The position numbers were made by a program, and so were the translations under genes. From an uncultured Lachnospiraceae bacterium (GTDB lineage Bacteria > Bacillota > Clostridia > Lachnospirales > Lachnospiraceae), in NCBI GenBank assembly GCA_947623805.1, contig CANQHZ010000020.1, forward strand, positions 1 to 46,670: DNA of 46,670 bases, read 5' to 3'. Each line of letters starts with the position of its first letter. The first letter of the stretch is position 1. The notes below the pieces were generated by a model. The model worked only from the letters and a program-made list of their open reading frames with translations. It searched no databases and was not told the origin of the DNA. Positions 24,614 to 36,051 of this stretch are shown here, piece by piece.

Positions 24614-25255
24614 TTATTTCAAAATATCCACTATAGCAGCAAATACATCTTTCATATCCTGTGTGCCGTCAACTGATTTGAGCACGCCTTTATTTGAGTA
24701 AAAATCAATAAGCGGCTGTGTCTGCTCATGGTACACATTAAGCCTGTTCTTCACCGTTTCAGGCTTATCATCATCTCTCAAAATAAGCTGCGCACCGCAC
24801 TTATCGCAAATGCCCTCAGTCTTTGGCGGAATGTGCACTATGTGATAAGTAGCGCCGCATGTCACGCACGCGCGTCTGCCTGACATTCTGTTTATGATAT
24901 TTTCATCAGGCACATCCACGTTTATAGCATAATCAATCTTGTCACCAAGCTCTGTGAGTGCTTTGTCAAGGACTTCCGCCTGCGGTATTGTCCTTGGAAA
25001 ACCGTCAAGCACATAGCCATTTTTACAGTCAGCCTGTGCTACTCTGTCCAAAAGGATTTTTACCGTAAGCTCATCAGGAACCAAAAGTCCCTGGTCCATA
25101 TATTTCTTTGCCTCCATACCAAGCTCAGTGCCGTTTTTGATGTTCGCCCTGAATATATCGCCTGTGGAGATATGGGGAATTGAAAACTTATCGGCAATCA
25201 TCTTTGCCTGTGTGCCTTTTCCTGCTCCCGGCGCGCCTAACATAATAATCTTCAT
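24614..25255 (-). CDS. adk: Adenylate kinase
   Basis: A 213-residue Adk, 2 ADP to ATP + AMP. P-loop [10 protein letters not shown] and [14 protein letters not shown] are clear. The lid carries two C-x2-C pairs (CVTCGATYH and CDKCGAQ), the structural zinc site common in Gram-positives. Start at [12 protein letters not shown] with AAGGAGGAAC upstream. Confidence 0.97.
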   Translation of the reverse strand: MKIIMLGAPGAGKGTQAKMIADKFSIPHISTGDIFRANIKNGTELGMEAKKYMDQGLLVPDELTVKILLDRVAQADCKNGYVLDGFPRTIPQAEVLDKALTELGDKIDYAINVDVPDENIINRMSGRRACVTCGATYHIVHIPPKTEGICDKCGAQLILRDDDKPETVKNRLNVYHEQTQPLIDFYSNKGVLKSVDGTQDMKDVFAAIVDILK

Positions 25256-25371
25256 CTCTGTTCCTCCTTGTTTGATTAATTTTGACATTTTTCCTTTTTA
25301 TATATTCAATTGAAAATACTTACCCGTCTGCCATCCAATATCCTTAATTCAATATACAAATAATGAAACTG

Positions 25372-25403
25372 CATAGAAGCAAAGCGCCTGCTTTGCTTCT
25401 ATG
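25372..25403 (-). promoter_or_regulatory. Perfect 14-bp hairpin between secY and adk
   Basis: CATAGAAGCAAAGC pairs with GCTTTGCTTCTATG around a 4-nt loop. It lacks a long T-run on the minus strand, so partial termination, RNA processing or 3'-end protection of the upstream spc message is more likely than a full stop. Confidence 0.65.
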
Positions 25404-25430
25404 TCTAAATTCCAATTCAAGTCCACCAGA

Positions 25431-26744
25431 CTAATCATTCAAGAAACCTTTATAGTTGCGTACCAGCATCTTTGATTCTATCTGTTTCATGGTCTCAAGC
25501 ACAACACTCACTATAATAATCAAGCTCGTACCACCAAATGAAACTGAAGCATTGAATACGCCGTTAAAGAAAAACGGAACAACCGCTATCACCACAAGAC
25601 CAACAGCGCCTATAAAAATTATAGCGTTTAATACCTTGGTGAGATAATCGTTTGTCGGCTTTCCGGGACGTATTCCCGGTATGAAACCGCCCTGCTTCTT
25701 CATATTATTCGATATCTCCATCGGATTAAAAGTAAGTGACGTATAAAAATAAGCAAAAAATATAGTAAGTATAACATACACTACCAATCCTATCGAATAG
25801 CTAAGCTGCTGAGGATTGCACCAGTTATCCTGATTAAGTCCGTTTAAAATCTGGCGCCATACGCCATTCCCCTGATAACCTACCAGGCTTGATATAACTA
25901 TCGGGAACTGCATAAGCGATGATGCAAAAATAATAGGAATAACGCCTGCCGCATTAACCTTGAGCGGCAGATAAGTCATCTGACCTCCTACCATTTTATT
26001 CCCTTGTATTTTCTTTGCATACTGTACGGGTACTTTGCGCACACCGCTGTTGAGAATAACCACAAACACTATCATAGCCACTACAATAGCTATGATAATA
26101 AGCGATGCCACTACAGCAAGCGGAATTGATTTCCCCATAACAAACTGCTCAAACAAATTTTTAAAATCATTCGGCAGACGAGAAATGATGTTGATAACAA
26201 GCACTATTGAAATACCATTACCTACACCCTTCTCTGTGATGCGCTCGCCAATCCACATAAGAAAGGCGCTTCCTGCTGTCAATGCCGCAACTACCGTAAC
26301 GACCTCCATAGGACCGAATTTTTCCAAAAGTCCCTGATTGCCAAATCCAATCGCCATAGCTGTGCTTTCCACAAGAGCAAGCCCTACTGTGACGTAACGT
26401 GTTATGGACGCAATCTTTTTGCGGCCGTCTTCGCCGTCTTTCTGCATTTCCTCAAGCTTTGGAATAGCTATTGTGAGAAGCTGCATAATAATTGATGAAG
26501 TAATGTACGGCGTAATATTAAGCGCAAACACTGACATATTAAGGAATGAGCCGCCCGTAAACGCATCAAAGAAATTAAATGCGCCGCCCGTTTGGGACTC
26601 AAACCATGATGCAAAATAATTTCTGTTTACACCCGGTACAGGCAGCTGAGATCCAAATCGGATTACTACCAGCATAAGGAAAGTGAATGTCAAGCCTTTT
26701 CTGATTTCCTTAACCTTAAAAGCGTCCTTTAATGTCTTAAACAT
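25431..26744 (-). CDS. secY: Protein translocase subunit SecY
   Basis: A 437-residue channel protein with ten expected membrane helices. FGSQLPVPGVNR, the plug region near GGSFLNMSVFALNITPYI, and the C-terminal GFIPGIRPGKPTNDYL loop identify it. The ATG overlaps the rplO stop as TAATG, so the two are coupled. Confidence 0.98.
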   Translation of the reverse strand: MFKTLKDAFKVKEIRKGLTFTFLMLVVIRFGSQLPVPGVNRNYFASWFESQTGGAFNFFDAFTGGSFLNMSVFALNITPYITSSIIMQLLTIAIPKLEEMQKDGEDGRKKIASITRYVTVGLALVESTAMAIGFGNQGLLEKFGPMEVVTVVAALTAGSAFLMWIGERITEKGVGNGISIVLVINIISRLPNDFKNLFEQFVMGKSIPLAVVASLIIIAIVVAMIVFVVILNSGVRKVPVQYAKKIQGNKMVGGQMTYLPLKVNAAGVIPIIFASSLMQFPIVISSLVGYQGNGVWRQILNGLNQDNWCNPQQLSYSIGLVVYVILTIFFAYFYTSLTFNPMEISNNMKKQGGFIPGIRPGKPTNDYLTKVLNAIIFIGAVGLVVIAVVPFFFNGVFNASVSFGGTSLIIIVSVVLETMKQIESKMLVRNYKGFLND

Positions 26745-27181
26745 TAAACCACCTCTGCAGTTCCACCAAGTGCCTCAATTTTTTCCTTTGCTGACGCGCT
26801 AAACGCATTTGCCTGTACATTAAGCTTCTTGGTTAATTCACCTCTGCCTAAAATCTTTACTCCGTCCTTAGGATTTTTAACGATTCCAGCTTCTATTAAA
26901 GTATCAACCGAAACAGTAGCGCCCGACTCAAATCTTTCAAGCGCTTCAACATTTATTCCGATAATCTCTTTTGAGTTCCTGTTAGTGAAGCCTCTCTTGG
27001 GAATACGTCTGTATAAAGGCATCTGTCCGCCTTCAAATCCCGGTCTCTTTGCACCTGAACGAGCTTTCTGTCCCTTATGGCCCTTTCCTGCAGTCTTACC
27101 GTTGCCTGAGCCGTGTCCACGACCTTTTCTGAAATCATTGTGCGTAGAGCCTTTAGCCGGTCTTAAATTATATAGCTCCAT
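26744..27181 (-). CDS. rplO: 50S ribosomal protein L15
   Basis: A 145-residue L15: [38 protein letters not shown] is its glycine-rich basic N-terminal arm, followed by [17 protein letters not shown]. It precedes secY with a TAATG overlap. Confidence 0.98.
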   Translation of the reverse strand: MELYNLRPAKGSTHNDFRKGRGHGSGNGKTAGKGHKGQKARSGAKRPGFEGGQMPLYRRIPKRGFTNRNSKEIIGINVEALERFESGATVSVDTLIEAGIVKNPKDGVKILGRGELTKKLNVQANAFSASAKEKIEALGGTAEVV

Positions 27182-27193
27182 TATGACACCTCC

Positions 27194-27379
27194 TTACTCC
27201 ACTTCTTCAACCTTTACCAAGTGCCTTACCTTTTGAATCATGCCTCTTGTACAAGCATTATCGGGAAGCTCAACCGTCTTATTAAGCTTTCTAAGTCCCA
27301 TAGCTTCAACTGTAGCCTTGTTCTTCGGAACAGCACCGATTGTTGATTTTATTAAAGTAACTTTTAATGTTTTCGCCAT
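27194..27379 (-). CDS. rpmD: 50S ribosomal protein L30
   Basis: A 61-residue L30 (AKTLKVTLIKSTIGAVPKNK). I take the ATG at 27379, 9 bases after GGAGG; an ATG two codons earlier lies only 3 bases from it. Between rpsE and rplO. Confidence 0.96.
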   Translation of the reverse strand: MAKTLKVTLIKSTIGAVPKNKATVEAMGLRKLNKTVELPDNACTRGMIQKVRHLVKVEEVE

Positions 27380-27393
27380 TTTCATCTACCTCC

Positions 27394-27903
27394 TTAAGCT
27401 AAAATCTCGTCGATAGATTTTCCACGGTTAGCAGCTACCTGCTCAGGAGTCTTTACCTGTGACAATCCCGAAATAGTTGCATATACAACGTTCTGCTTAT
27501 TTGTAGAGCCAAGCGCCTTTGTACGGATATTCTTAATGCCTGCGAGCTCACATACGACACGTGCAGGACCGCCTGCAATAATACCTGTACCTTCAGGAGC
27601 CTTCTTTAACAAAATAGTTGAAGAACCGTATTTACCCGTAAAATCATGTGGAATAGAGTTGTTCTCATCAAGTGCAATCTTAACAAGATTTTTCATTGCA
27701 TCTTCTTTACCCTTACGGATAGCCTCGGGAATTTCTATGGCTTTGCCAAGACCTGCGCCTACATGACCATTGCCGTCGCCGACAACCACCAAAGCAGTAA
27801 AACGCATATTACGTCCACCCTTAACAGTTTTGGTTACTCGCTTAATCGTAACAACCTTATCTGTTAATTCAAGCTGACTAGCATCAATAATTGTACGTTT
27901 CAT
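27394..27903 (-). CDS. rpsE: 30S ribosomal protein S5
   Basis: A 169-residue S5 with the double-stranded-RNA-like domain [22 protein letters not shown] and [19 protein letters not shown]. Standard spc position after rplR. Confidence 0.98.
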   Translation of the reverse strand: MKRTIIDASQLELTDKVVTIKRVTKTVKGGRNMRFTALVVVGDGNGHVGAGLGKAIEIPEAIRKGKEDAMKNLVKIALDENNSIPHDFTGKYGSSTILLKKAPEGTGIIAGGPARVVCELAGIKNIRTKALGSTNKQNVVYATISGLSQVKTPEQVAANRGKSIDEILA

Positions 27904-27919
27904 GTGATTTTCTCCCTTC

Positions 27920-28288
27920 CTAGAATACTAAGCCAGCTTCTCTTGCTGCCTCAGCTAAAGCTTTAATTTTTCCATGGTATAAAAAGCCGCCTCTGTCAAA
28001 AACCACTTCTGTAATACCCTTATCCAATGCCCTCTTTGCGATAACCTTTCCTAAGTATGCCGCCGCCTCAACATTATCGGTATATTTAAGCTCAGCTCTT
28101 ACCTCTTTTTCTACGGTCGAAGCTGCCGCCAATGTATTTCCAACTGTGTCGTCAATAATTTGAGCATACATATGATTATTGCTTCTGAATACTGCCAAGC
28201 GCGGTCTCTGCGCTGTGCCGCTAAAACGGTTACGCATTCTCATGTGCTTCTTTTTACGAACATCTGCTCTTGATTTTTTACTAACCAT
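27920..28288 (-). CDS. rplR: 50S ribosomal protein L18
   Basis: A 122-residue 5S-rRNA-binding L18: [20 protein letters not shown] and the closing [24 protein letters not shown]. Basic N-terminus. Between rplF and rpsE. Confidence 0.98.
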   Translation of the reverse strand: MVSKKSRADVRKKKHMRMRNRFSGTAQRPRLAVFRSNNHMYAQIIDDTVGNTLAAASTVEKEVRAELKYTDNVEAAAYLGKVIAKRALDKGITEVVFDRGGFLYHGKIKALAEAAREAGLVF

Positions 28289-28306
28289 TTTTTACGCCCT
28301 CCTTAT

Positions 28307-28849
28307 TTACTTCTTACCAGTCTTACCAACTTTACGTCTGATTGTCTCATCAGCATACTTGATACCTTTGCCCTTATAAGGCTCGGGTCTTCTCTTGTCT
28401 CTGATTTCAGCAGCGAATTGGCCAACCTTTTCTTTATCAATACCCTTAACGATAATGATGTTAGCACCGTCAAGCACTGTCTCAATACCCTCAGGATCTA
28501 TCATCTCAACGGGATGCGAATATCCAAGAGATAATGTCAGCTTCTTACCTGACTTGGCAGCCCTGTAGCCGACACCGTTTACCTCCAGTTTCTTCTCATA
28601 TCCTTGTGTAACACCTATAACCATATTGTTGATAAGTGTTCTTGTAAGACCGTGTAAAGACTTCATCTTCTTTAAATCATTCGGTCTTGTAACAATTACC
28701 TCAGAGCCTTCAAGCTTAATTTCCATCTCTGACGGGAGCACTCTCTCAAGCGTACCCTTGGGACCTTTTACAGTCACTTTGTTATTTTCTGCAATTTCCA
28801 CAGTTACGCCTGCGGGAACCGCGATTGGCATTCTTCCTATACGTGACAT
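28307..28849 (-). CDS. rplF: 50S ribosomal protein L6
   Basis: A 180-residue L6 with the two L6 repeats; the C-terminal one includes the signature [26 protein letters not shown] is the standard start. Between rpsH and rplR. Confidence 0.98.
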   Translation of the reverse strand: MSRIGRMPIAVPAGVTVEIAENNKVTVKGPKGTLERVLPSEMEIKLEGSEVIVTRPNDLKKMKSLHGLTRTLINNMVIGVTQGYEKKLEVNGVGYRAAKSGKKLTLSLGYSHPVEMIDPEGIETVLDGANIIIVKGIDKEKVGQFAAEIRDKRRPEPYKGKGIKYADETIRRKVGKTGKK

Positions 28850-28877
28850 GCCCGTACCTCCTATAAAAATAAAATAA

Positions 28878-29279
28878 TTACCAGATAAATGCTAATACCT
28901 CGCCGCCAACCTGAAGTTGTCTTGCCTTCTTATCTGTGATAACACCCTGATTTGTAGAAATAATAGCGATTCCAAGCCCGCCAAGCACTCTTGGCAGCTC
29001 ATCCTTGCCTGCGTAGATACGAAGACCCGGCTTTGAAATTCGCTTCAAGCCTGTGATGATTCTCTCATTCTTATCCGCACCGTACTTCAACGTGATATGG
29101 ATAGTCTTGAATGCGCCATCATCAACAATATCAAACTTCTTAATATATCCCTCGTCAAGAAGAATCTGTGCTATAGCAAGCTTCATCTTGGACGACGGAA
29201 CATCTACTGTATCATGCTTTGCAGTGTTCGCATTACGGATTCTTGTAAGCATATCTGCAATAGGATCACTCATTGTCAT
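28878..29279 (-). CDS. rpsH: 30S ribosomal protein S8
   Basis: A 133-residue S8: [15 protein letters not shown] and the C-terminal [19 protein letters not shown]-type block. Start taken at MTMSDP with AGGAGG eight bases upstream; an earlier in-frame ATG covers that site. Between rpsZ and rplF. Confidence 0.97.
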   Translation of the reverse strand: MTMSDPIADMLTRIRNANTAKHDTVDVPSSKMKLAIAQILLDEGYIKKFDIVDDGAFKTIHITLKYGADKNERIITGLKRISKPGLRIYAGKDELPRVLGGLGIAIISTNQGVITDKKARQLQVGGEVLAFIW

Positions 29280-29308
29280 TTCAGTTTCCTCCTCTTGGAT
29301 TTCATTTA

Positions 29309-29494
29309 TTACCAACTAGCCTTCTTCACGCCCGGTATCTGCCCCTTATATGCCAGCTCGCGGAAGCAGATTCTGCAAATGCCATATTTTCTCAAGTAAG
29401 CATGCGGACGACCGCAGATTCTGCAGCGGTTGTACTGCCGTGTAGAAAACTTAGGATTGCGCTGCTGTTTTACTTTCATCGATGTTTTTGCCAT
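29309..29494 (-). CDS. rpsZ: 30S ribosomal protein S14, type Z
   Basis: A 61-residue zinc-binding S14 with C-x2-C ([11 protein letters not shown]) and a second C-x2-C ([11 protein letters not shown]). The short, zinc-bearing type usual in Firmicutes. Between rplE and rpsH. Confidence 0.97.
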   Translation of the reverse strand: MAKTSMKVKQQRNPKFSTRQYNRCRICGRPHAYLRKYGICRICFRELAYKGQIPGVKKASW

Positions 29495-29508
29495 ACGAAT
29501 TTACCTCC

Positions 29509-30051
29509 TTAATTTTTGGCGAAAGGCATATTGAACTGTGTCAACAGTTCACGTGCTTCTTCATCAGTCTTAGCAGTAGTTACGATAATAACATCCATAC
29601 CTCTTATCTTGTCAATCTTGTCATATTCGATTTCAGGGAAGATAATCTGCTCCTTTATACCAAGAGCATAGTTGCCTCTACCGTCAAAAGAATTGGCACT
29701 CACACCTCTAAAGTCACGAACTCTGGGAAGTGCAAGATTAACAAGGCGGTCAAGGAACTCATACATTTTTTCTCCGCGGAGCGTTACCTTACAGCCGATG
29801 GCCATGCCCTCACGAATCTTGAAATTGGCAACAGCCTTTTTTGCCTTTGTAACAACCGCTTTCTGACCTGCAATTGTCTCCATATCCTTAACAGCCGACT
29901 CAAGTGCCTTGGCGTTGTCCTTTGCCTCGCCTACACCCATATTGATAACAATCTTGTCAAGCTTGGGAACCTGCATAATATTCTTATAGCCAAACTTTTT
30001 CATCATGGCATCAACTATTTCATTTTTATATAAATCTTTAAGTCTGCTCAC
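29509..30051 (-). CDS. rplE: 50S ribosomal protein L5
   Basis: A 180-residue L5 that binds 5S r[22 protein letters not shown] and [24 protein letters not shown] are family blocks. Between rplX and rpsZ. Confidence 0.98.
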   Translation of the reverse strand: MSRLKDLYKNEIVDAMMKKFGYKNIMQVPKLDKIVINMGVGEAKDNAKALESAVKDMETIAGQKAVVTKAKKAVANFKIREGMAIGCKVTLRGEKMYEFLDRLVNLALPRVRDFRGVSANSFDGRGNYALGIKEQIIFPEIEYDKIDKIRGMDVIIVTTAKTDEEARELLTQFNMPFAKN

Positions 30052-30075
30052 AGGTTTAAACCTCCTTCCTTAGAA

Positions 30076-30381
30076 TTAATCAATAACCTCGCCTGTTGTC
30101 TTTGCATAACGTACTTTCTTGTCTCCTTCAAATTTAAAACCTATTCTTGTGGCTTTGCCTTTATGGAGATACATCACGTTGGAAATGTCAATAGGAGCTT
30201 CTTTCTGGATAATGCCGCCATTCTGGTTAGCAGCGGAGGGCTTCATATGCTTTGTAATCATATTTACGCCTTCAACCAAAACTCTTGACTTTTTAGCGTC
30301 AACTGCCAAAACTTTGCCTTCCTTGTCTTTATCTTTACCGGCAATGACCTTAACGGTATCGCCCTTCTTAATCTTTAACAT
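30076..30381 (-). CDS. rplX: 50S ribosomal protein L24
   Basis: A 101-residue L24, KOW domain at the N-terminus ([20 protein letters not shown]), then [12 protein letters not shown]. It helps start 23S folding. Between rplN and rplE. Confidence 0.97.
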   Translation of the reverse strand: MLKIKKGDTVKVIAGKDKDKEGKVLAVDAKKSRVLVEGVNMITKHMKPSAANQNGGIIQKEAPIDISNVMYLHKGKATRIGFKFEGDKKVRYAKTTGEVID

Positions 30382-30393
30382 TATGGCACCTCC

Positions 30394-30762
30394 TTATAAT
30401 ACTTCGGGAGCTAATGAAGCAATCTTCATAAACTGCTTATCACGAAGCTCTCTTGCTACCGGTCCAAAAATACGTGTGCCTCTCGGTGTCTTATCATCCT
30501 TTATAATTACAGCAGCATTTTCGTCAAATTTTATATAAGAACCATCCTTGCGGCGTGCTCCCTTTACCGTGCGCACAACCACAGCCTTAACTACATCGCC
30601 CTTCTTTACAACGCCGCCTGGTGTTGCATCTTTGACAGTAGCAACAATTATATCGCCGATGCTCGCATATCTTCTTGTAGAACCGCCCATAACTCTAATG
30701 CAAAGTAACTCTTTAGCGCCTGTATTATCAGCGACCTTGAGTCTGCTTTCCTGTTGTATCAT
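30394..30762 (-). CDS. rplN: 50S ribosomal protein L14
   Basis: A 122-residue L14: [19 protein letters not shown] and the end [10 protein letters not shown] start at MIQQ, where AAGGAG lies upstream; the extra eight codons of a longer frame overlap that site. Between rpsQ and rplX. Confidence 0.98.
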   Translation of the reverse strand: MIQQESRLKVADNTGAKELLCIRVMGGSTRRYASIGDIIVATVKDATPGGVVKKGDVVKAVVVRTVKGARRKDGSYIKFDENAAVIIKDDKTPRGTRIFGPVARELRDKQFMKIASLAPEVL

Positions 30763-30802
30763 GCTAATTCTCCTTCCAAACCGCAAAAGCGCGATTTTAA
30801 AT

Positions 30803-31057
30803 TTATTTTACTCTCTCGATTATCTCTACAAGACGCCATCTCTTATCCTTTGATAAAGGTCTTGTCTCCATAACCTTAACTGTATCGCCGATGTTGCAGT
30901 CATTATTCTCATCATGCGCCTTGAGCTTATAAGTTCTCTTAACGATTTTTCCGTAAAGAGGGTGCTTAACATGGTCTTCTACAGCAACTACGATAGTTTT
31001 CTGCATTTTGTTGCTGACAACCTTGCCAACACGTGTTTTTCTCAAATTTCTTTCCAC
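30803..31057 (-). CDS. rpsQ: 30S ribosomal protein S17
   Basis: An 84-residue S17 (OB fold): [22 protein letters not shown] and [11 protein letters not shown]. Between rpmC and rplN. Confidence 0.98.
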   Translation of the reverse strand: MERNLRKTRVGKVVSNKMQKTIVVAVEDHVKHPLYGKIVKRTYKLKAHDENNDCNIGDTVKVMETRPLSKDKRWRLVEIIERVK

Positions 31058-31071
31058 GACGAATTTCCTCC

Positions 31072-31281
31072 TTACTCTGCATTTCTAAGATTTGCAGATA
31101 TTACAGTCTGAATCCTGGCAATATTTCTTCTTACCTCTTTAATTCTTGCTGTATTATCCAACTGGTTAGTTGCGTTCTGAAATCTCAAATTGAAAAGTTC
31201 CTTTTTTGCAGCTACTAATTCCTGTGATAATTCTGCAGCTGATTTGCTTCTTAAATCTTCTACATACTTACTAGTTTTCAT
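31072..31281 (-). CDS. rpmC: 50S ribosomal protein L29
   Basis: A 69-residue helical L29: [20 protein letters not shown] and [18 protein letters not shown]. Its start lies 11 bases inside rplP, so translation is probably coupled. L29 lies at the peptide exit. Confidence 0.97.
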   Translation of the reverse strand: MKTSKYVEDLRSKSAAELSQELVAAKKELFNLRFQNATNQLDNTARIKEVRRNIARIQTVISANLRNAE

Positions 31282-31708
31282 TTACTGCACCGCCTTCCAA
31301 ATCCGCTTTTGAAACGACTTTACACTTGCATGGAAGCTTATATGTGGCAAGACGCAATGCTTCTTTCGCTACGTCTTCGCTTACTCCGCCGATTTCAAAC
31401 ATTACACGCCCGGGCTTAACAACAGCTACCCAATATTCAAGTGTTCCTTTACCTGAACCCATTCGAGTTTCAGCAGGCTTTGCTGTTACAGGCTTATCCG
31501 GGAAAATCTTAATCCATACCTTACCACCACGCTTAACATAACGTGTGATTGCGATACGGGCTGCCTCTATCTGATTTGACTTAATCCAGCAAGGCTCTAA
31601 TGCCACAATACCATACTCACCATAAGTAATTGTGTTACCTCTTGATGCCTTACCTCTCATTGAACCACGAAACTGTTTACGATGCTTTACTCTTTTTGGC
31701 ATTAACAT
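31271..31708 (-). CDS. rplP: 50S ribosomal protein L16
   Basis: A 145-residue L16: [17 protein letters not shown] and [18 protein letters not shown]. The ATG overlaps the rpsC stop (TAATG) and its 3' end overlaps rpmC by 11 bases, giving a tightly coupled rpsC-rplP-rpmC run. Confidence 0.98.
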   Translation of the reverse strand: MLMPKRVKHRKQFRGSMRGKASRGNTITYGEYGIVALEPCWIKSNQIEAARIAITRYVKRGGKVWIKIFPDKPVTAKPAETRMGSGKGTLEYWVAVVKPGRVMFEIGGVSEDVAKEALRLATYKLPCKCKVVSKADLEGGAVNEN

Positions 31709-32364
31709 TATTTATCGCTCCCTTCCTTGGTTCCCTTTGTAGGAAGTACCTCACCCTTGTAAATCCAAACCTTAACGCCTATCTTACCATAGGTTGTGTC
31801 TGCCTCAGCGAAACCATAATCAATATCTGCCCTAAGTGTCTGAAGCGGAATAGTTCCCTCGCTGTAGAACTCTGTACGAGCCATATCTGCTCCGCCAAGA
31901 CGTCCTGAAACCGATGTCTTTATACCCAGAGCGCCTGTCTTCATTGCCCTGCTCATGCATGACTTCATCGCACGTCTGAAAGAAACACGGTTTTCAAGCT
32001 GCTGGGCAATATTCTCAGCAACAAGCTGCGCATCCTTATCAGGCTTCTTTATTTCCTTGATATCCACAAGGACATTTTTACCTGTAAGTTTCTGAAGCTC
32101 TTTCTTTGTCTTCTCTATCTCTGCACCGCCCTTACCGATAACAAAACCGGGCTTTGCCGTAAAGACAATAACCTTTACTCTGTCGGCCGCTCTTTCAATC
32201 TCAATCTTTGAAACACCGGAATCAAATAATTTTTTCTTTAAAAATTTTCTTATATTGTAATCTTCTACTAAATAATCAGCAAACTCATCATCAGCATACC
32301 ACTTAGAGTCCCAATCCTTAATAACGCCGACTCTCAGTCCATGAGGATTAACTTTCTGTCCCAT
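31708..32364 (-). CDS. rpsC: 30S ribosomal protein S3
   Basis: A 218-residue S3. The KH domain holds [20 protein letters not shown], and [13 protein letters not shown] lies in the C-terminal half. Start at [13 protein letters not shown] with GGAGGAAG upstream. Part of the mRNA entry tunnel. Confidence 0.98.
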   Translation of the reverse strand: MGQKVNPHGLRVGVIKDWDSKWYADDEFADYLVEDYNIRKFLKKKLFDSGVSKIEIERAADRVKVIVFTAKPGFVIGKGGAEIEKTKKELQKLTGKNVLVDIKEIKKPDKDAQLVAENIAQQLENRVSFRRAMKSCMSRAMKTGALGIKTSVSGRLGGADMARTEFYSEGTIPLQTLRADIDYGFAEADTTYGKIGVKVWIYKGEVLPTKGTKEGSDK

Positions 32365-32374
32365 TTTCTTCCTC

Positions 32375-32779
32375 CTATCTCTCATCAAGCACAATAGTAA
32401 TGTGGCTCATTCTTTTCTCAATTCTATAAGCTCTGCCCTGTGCTCTTGGTCTTATTCTTTTCATTGTAGGTCCTTTATTTGCATAGCACTCTGCTATATA
32501 AAGGTTATCCGCATTCATACCGTTGTTGTTCTCGGCATTCGCTATCGCCGACTTCAAAAGCTTCTTGATGATGCTTGAAGCATATCTAGGACTGTACTCA
32601 AGAATAGCAAGCGCTGTTTCTACGTCCTTACCTCTGATGGCGTCAAGCACAAAGCATGCCTTCTGAACAGATACTCTTGCGTAAGAGAGCTTTGCTGACG
32701 GTCTGGTTTCTCTGTTTTCCGCATTTCTTTTTCTCTTATAGCTTGATCTGCTATATTTTTTCTTTTCCAATACTTCCAT
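32375..32779 (-). CDS. rplV: 50S ribosomal protein L22
   Basis: A 134-residue L22, about 20 residues longer than the E. coli protein owing to a Lys/Arg/Ser-rich N-terminal extension before [19 protein letters not shown]. The loop end [18 protein letters not shown], which reaches the exit tunnel, is standard. Start supported by AAAGGAGGTTC. Confidence 0.97.
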   Translation of the reverse strand: MEVLEKKKYSRSSYKRKRNAENRETRPSAKLSYARVSVQKACFVLDAIRGKDVETALAILEYSPRYASSIIKKLLKSAIANAENNNGMNADNLYIAECYANKGPTMKRIRPRAQGRAYRIEKRMSHITIVLDER

Positions 32780-32801
32780 GGTTGAACCTCCTTTCAACTA
32801 A

Positions 32802-33083
32802 TTACTTAACCTTTGATTTCTTTTCGTCTTTGCCATGTCCTCTATAGGTTCTGGTTGCAACGAATTCACCAAGCTTATGTCCAACCATATCCTCTGTCAC
32901 ATATACCGGTACATGCTTTCTTCCGTCGTGAACTGCAAATGTATGCCCTACAAATGAGGGAAATATTGTAGAACGACGGGACCATGTCTTTATTACTGAT
33001 TTATTGCCTGACGCATTCATCGCGTCAACCTTCTTTAAAAGGCTCGCGTCTGCGAAAGGTCCCTTTTTTAATGATCTGGCCAT
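32802..33083 (-). CDS. rpsS: 30S ribosomal protein S19
   Basis: A 93-residue S19: [19 protein letters not shown] and [21 protein letters not shown]. Start at MARSLKK after AAGGAGG. Between rplB and rplV. Confidence 0.98.
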   Translation of the reverse strand: MARSLKKGPFADASLLKKVDAMNASGNKSVIKTWSRRSTIFPSFVGHTFAVHDGRKHVPVYVTEDMVGHKLGEFVATRTYRGHGKDEKKSKVK

Positions 33084-33117
33084 TAGTTTTTCCTCCTTAT
33101 TCAATCGTTGGTTTAAA

Positions 33118-33960
33118 CTACTTTATAGCTCTGCCGTCGCGTCTTCTTACAATAAGCTTATCGGAAGCTTTCTTTTTCTTCCTCGTCTTTAAGCCAAGAG
33201 CGGGCTTGCCCCAAGGCGTACATGGACCGGGACGTCCGATACCTGTCTTGCCTTCGCCACCACCATGTGGATGGTCATTGGGGTTCATAACCGAACCGCG
33301 AACCGTAGGCCTAATACCCATATGACGCTTACGTCCTGCTTTACCGATTTTAATAAGGTTGTGGTCTCCGTTGCCTACAACTCCGATTGAAGCGCGGCAT
33401 ACTGAAAGCACCCTTCTCATCTCTCCTGACGGAAGTCTGAGTGTTACATACTTGCCTTCCTTAGCCATAAGCTGAGCACTGTTGCCTGCCGAACGTACAA
33501 GCTGGCCGCCCTTTCCAGGATAAAGCTCAACATTGTGTACCAAAGTACCTACAGGTATTTCCGAAAGTGGGAGGCAGTTGCCTACTCTAACCTCAGCCTC
33601 TGGACCGTTCATAATCTTCATACCGTCCGTAAGTCCTTCCGGTGCAAGGATATATGATTTTTCACCATCCGCATAGCAAATCAAAGCAATATTTGCCGTT
33701 CTGTTAGGATCGTACTCAATACCGATAACCTTTGCAGGCACTCCTTCTTTATTTCTTCTAAAATCTACAAGTCTGTATTTCTGTCTGCTGCCGCCGCCCT
33801 GGTGTCTGACTGTAATTTTACCCTGATTGTTGCGTCCGGAATTTTTTTTCTTTGAAACGCAAAGTGACTTCTCAGGAGTCTTCTTTGTAATCTCAGAAAA
33901 ATCCGAACCAGTCATATTTCTTCTTGAGGGTGTATATGGGTTGTATGTCTTAATTCCCAT
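33118..33960 (-). CDS. rplB: 50S ribosomal protein L2
   Basis: A 280-residue L2 with [19 protein letters not shown], the OB and SH3-like domains and the [17 protein letters not shown] loop whose histidine lies near the peptidyl-transferase centre. Between rplW and rpsS. Confidence 0.98.
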   Translation of the reverse strand: MGIKTYNPYTPSRRNMTGSDFSEITKKTPEKSLCVSKKKNSGRNNQGKITVRHQGGGSRQKYRLVDFRRNKEGVPAKVIGIEYDPNRTANIALICYADGEKSYILAPEGLTDGMKIMNGPEAEVRVGNCLPLSEIPVGTLVHNVELYPGKGGQLVRSAGNSAQLMAKEGKYVTLRLPSGEMRRVLSVCRASIGVVGNGDHNLIKIGKAGRKRHMGIRPTVRGSVMNPNDHPHGGGEGKTGIGRPGPCTPWGKPALGLKTRKKKKASDKLIVRRRDGRAIK

Positions 33961-34024
33961 GACTATTTCTCCTTTTCTATTTTATTATCACACTTGATTG
34001 TGTATAGTTGTGCAGCATGTCTAA

Positions 34025-34324
34025 TTATAAGCCTGTGAATATTTCAATATCCTTGCTGTCCTCTGTAAGCCACACTATCGCTTTCTTAGTCTTGGCTGTC
34101 CTGCCTACGACTGTCCCGCGTCTTTTCATTTTGCCGGGGATGTTCATTGTATTTACTTTTTTAACCTTTGCGCCGTCAAACATCTTTTCAACGGCTTCCT
34201 TAACCTGAGTTTTGTTAGCTTCCGGATGAACCAAGAATGTATATTTCTTCTCACCCATACCCGCCATACTCTTTTCTGTGATAACAGGTTTGAGGATTAC
34301 ATCATAATACTTGATATCTGCCAT
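34025..34324 (-). CDS. rplW: 50S ribosomal protein L23
   Basis: A 99-residue L23: [12 protein letters not shown], then [20 protein letters not shown]. Docking site for trigger factor and SRP. The ATG overlaps the rplD stop (TAATG). Confidence 0.98.
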   Translation of the reverse strand: MADIKYYDVILKPVITEKSMAGMGEKKYTFLVHPEANKTQVKEAVEKMFDGAKVKKVNTMNIPGKMKRRGTVVGRTAKTKKAIVWLTEDSKDIEIFTGL

Positions 34325-34944
34325 TATGCGTACACCTCCTCTATTGTCTTCACGGCATCTTTTGTAAGAATTACCGTGCCGCCGTTCATAATGTCATACA
34401 CATTAATCATATTTGCCAATGCTGTATTGACATTCGGAAGGTTGCTTGCGGATTTGATAACCTTCTCATCATTGTCATTAATAACAACGTAAGCCTTGGC
34501 TACTTTCAGATTATCCATAACCGCTTTAAAATTCTTTGTCTTTATCTCGTCAAATTTAAGTTCATCAATAACAATCAGCTTGTTCTCCTGAACTCTGCTT
34601 GTAAGAGCCGACTTCAAAGCCGCTCTCTTTTCTTTTTTATTAATCTTGAAAGAATAATCCCTTGGTACGGGAGCAAATACAACTCCGCCGCCCTTCCACT
34701 GAGGAGCTCTGATGGAACCCTGCCTTGCGTGACCTGTTCCTTTCTGCCTCCAAGGTTTTCTTCCGCCACCCGATACCTCAGAACGTGTCTTTGCTTTCTG
34801 AGTGCCCTGACGCTTATTCGCAAGGTGCTGGACTACTGCCATGTGTACTAAGTGCTCGTTTACTTCTACACCAAAGACAGCGTCGTTTAAGTCCATGCTT
34901 TCAACTTCCTTGCCTTCCATATTATAAACAGATACTTTTGCCAT
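34324..34944 (-). CDS. rplD: 50S ribosomal protein L4
   Basis: A 206-residue L4; the exit-tunnel loop region is [21 protein letters not shown]4 represses its own S10 operon in some bacteria, and this operon has a long structured leader. Between rplC and rplW, coupled to rplW by TAATG. Confidence 0.98.
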   Translation of the reverse strand: MAKVSVYNMEGKEVESMDLNDAVFGVEVNEHLVHMAVVQHLANKRQGTQKAKTRSEVSGGGRKPWRQKGTGHARQGSIRAPQWKGGGVVFAPVPRDYSFKINKKEKRAALKSALTSRVQENKLIVIDELKFDEIKTKNFKAVMDNLKVAKAYVVINDNDEKVIKSASNLPNVNTALANMINVYDIMNGGTVILTKDAVKTIEEVYA

Positions 34945-34988
34945 CTGTATGGTCCTCCTTTCGTCCGCATATTATGCGAAACACATTT

Positions 34989-35672
34989 TTACGCTTCTAC
35001 TCTGGTAGTTTCCTTGATTGTAACCAATGCTTTCCTGGGTCCGGGTACTGAGCCCTTAATCAAAAGCAGGTTCTTCTCGGCATCCACTTTGACAACTTCC
35101 AAGTTCTGCACTGTCACCTTTACGCTTCCCATATGTCCAGGCATCCCTTTGCCTTTAAATACACGTCCGGGTGTCGTAGCAGGTCCGTTTGAACCCTGAT
35201 GACGATGGAATTTTGAACCGTGCGCCATAGGTCCTCTGTGCTGTCCGTGTCTCTTGATTGCGCCTTGGAAACCTTTTCCTTTTGAAATAGCCGTGGCGTC
35301 AATTCTGTCGCCAACTGCGAATATATCGGCTTTTATTTCACTGCCAAGCGTATATTCATCTGCATTTTCAAATTTGAACTCTCTTACATATCTCTTTGAA
35401 GAAACGCCTGCTTTTTCAAAGTGACCTTTGAGGGCTTTGTTTACACCGTGCCTGTGGATTACTTCTCTCTTGCCGCCCTTATCCTTATTGATAATTCTGT
35501 CTTTCTTGTCCGTAAAACCAACCTGCACTGCCTTGTAGCCGTCGTTTTCTTCTGTCTTAATCTGCGTTACTACGCATGGTCCTGCCTGAAGCACGGTTAC
35601 GGGTATAAGTGAACCGTCTTCGTTGAAGATTTGAGTCATTCCGACTTTTGTAGCTAAGATAGCTTTCTTCAT
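34989..35672 (-). CDS. rplC: 50S ribosomal protein L3
   Basis: A 227-residue L3: [19 protein letters not shown] and the [21 protein letters not shown] loop that reaches the A-site side of the peptidyl-transferase centre. Second gene of the S10 operon. Confidence 0.98.
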   Translation of the reverse strand: MKKAILATKVGMTQIFNEDGSLIPVTVLQAGPCVVTQIKTEENDGYKAVQVGFTDKKDRIINKDKGGKREVIHRHGVNKALKGHFEKAGVSSKRYVREFKFENADEYTLGSEIKADIFAVGDRIDATAISKGKGFQGAIKRHGQHRGPMAHGSKFHRHQGSNGPATTPGRVFKGKGMPGHMGSVKVTVQNLEVVKVDAEKNLLLIKGSVPGPRKALVTIKETTRVEA

Positions 35673-35733
35673 TTCCTTACCTCCATTTGTTCTACAGCGG
35701 AACGGCTTATATGCCGCTCATACTAGTAGGGGC

Positions 35734-36051
35734 TTATTTATTCTTCATTTTGATATCAATGTGAACACCAGCAGGCATCTCCAGTCTCTGCAGAGCATCT
35801 ACAGTCTTGGGTGTCGGCGTGATGATATCAATCAGCCTCTTGTGGGTTCTCTGTTCAAACTGCTCTCTCGAGTCCTTGTCCTTATGAACCGCTCTCAAAA
35901 TTGTTACAACCTCTTTCTTTGTAGGAAGGGGCACTGGTCCGCTCACCTGTGAACCATTCTTCTTTACTGTTTCGATAATTTTTTTGGCAGAAGCATCAAC
36001 CAGCTGGTGGTCATATGCCTTTAATGTAATTCTCATTATCTGATTTGCCAT
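35734..36051 (-). CDS. rpsJ: 30S ribosomal protein S10
   Basis: A 105-residue S10 ([35 protein letters not shown]). First gene of the long ribosomal cluster, with GGAGGCGA upstream and a ~245-nt leader. It also serves as NusE in antitermination. Confidence 0.98.
   Translation of the reverse strand: MANQIMRITLKAYDHQLVDASAKKIIETVKKNGSQVSGPVPLPTKKEVVTILRAVHKDKDSREQFEQRTHKRLIDIITPTPKTVDALQRLEMPAGVHIDIKMKNK

Noticed and set aside
31630-36051. Long plus-strand frames opposite ribosomal genes
   Set aside because: They are antisense shadows of highly conserved proteins and lack start signals.
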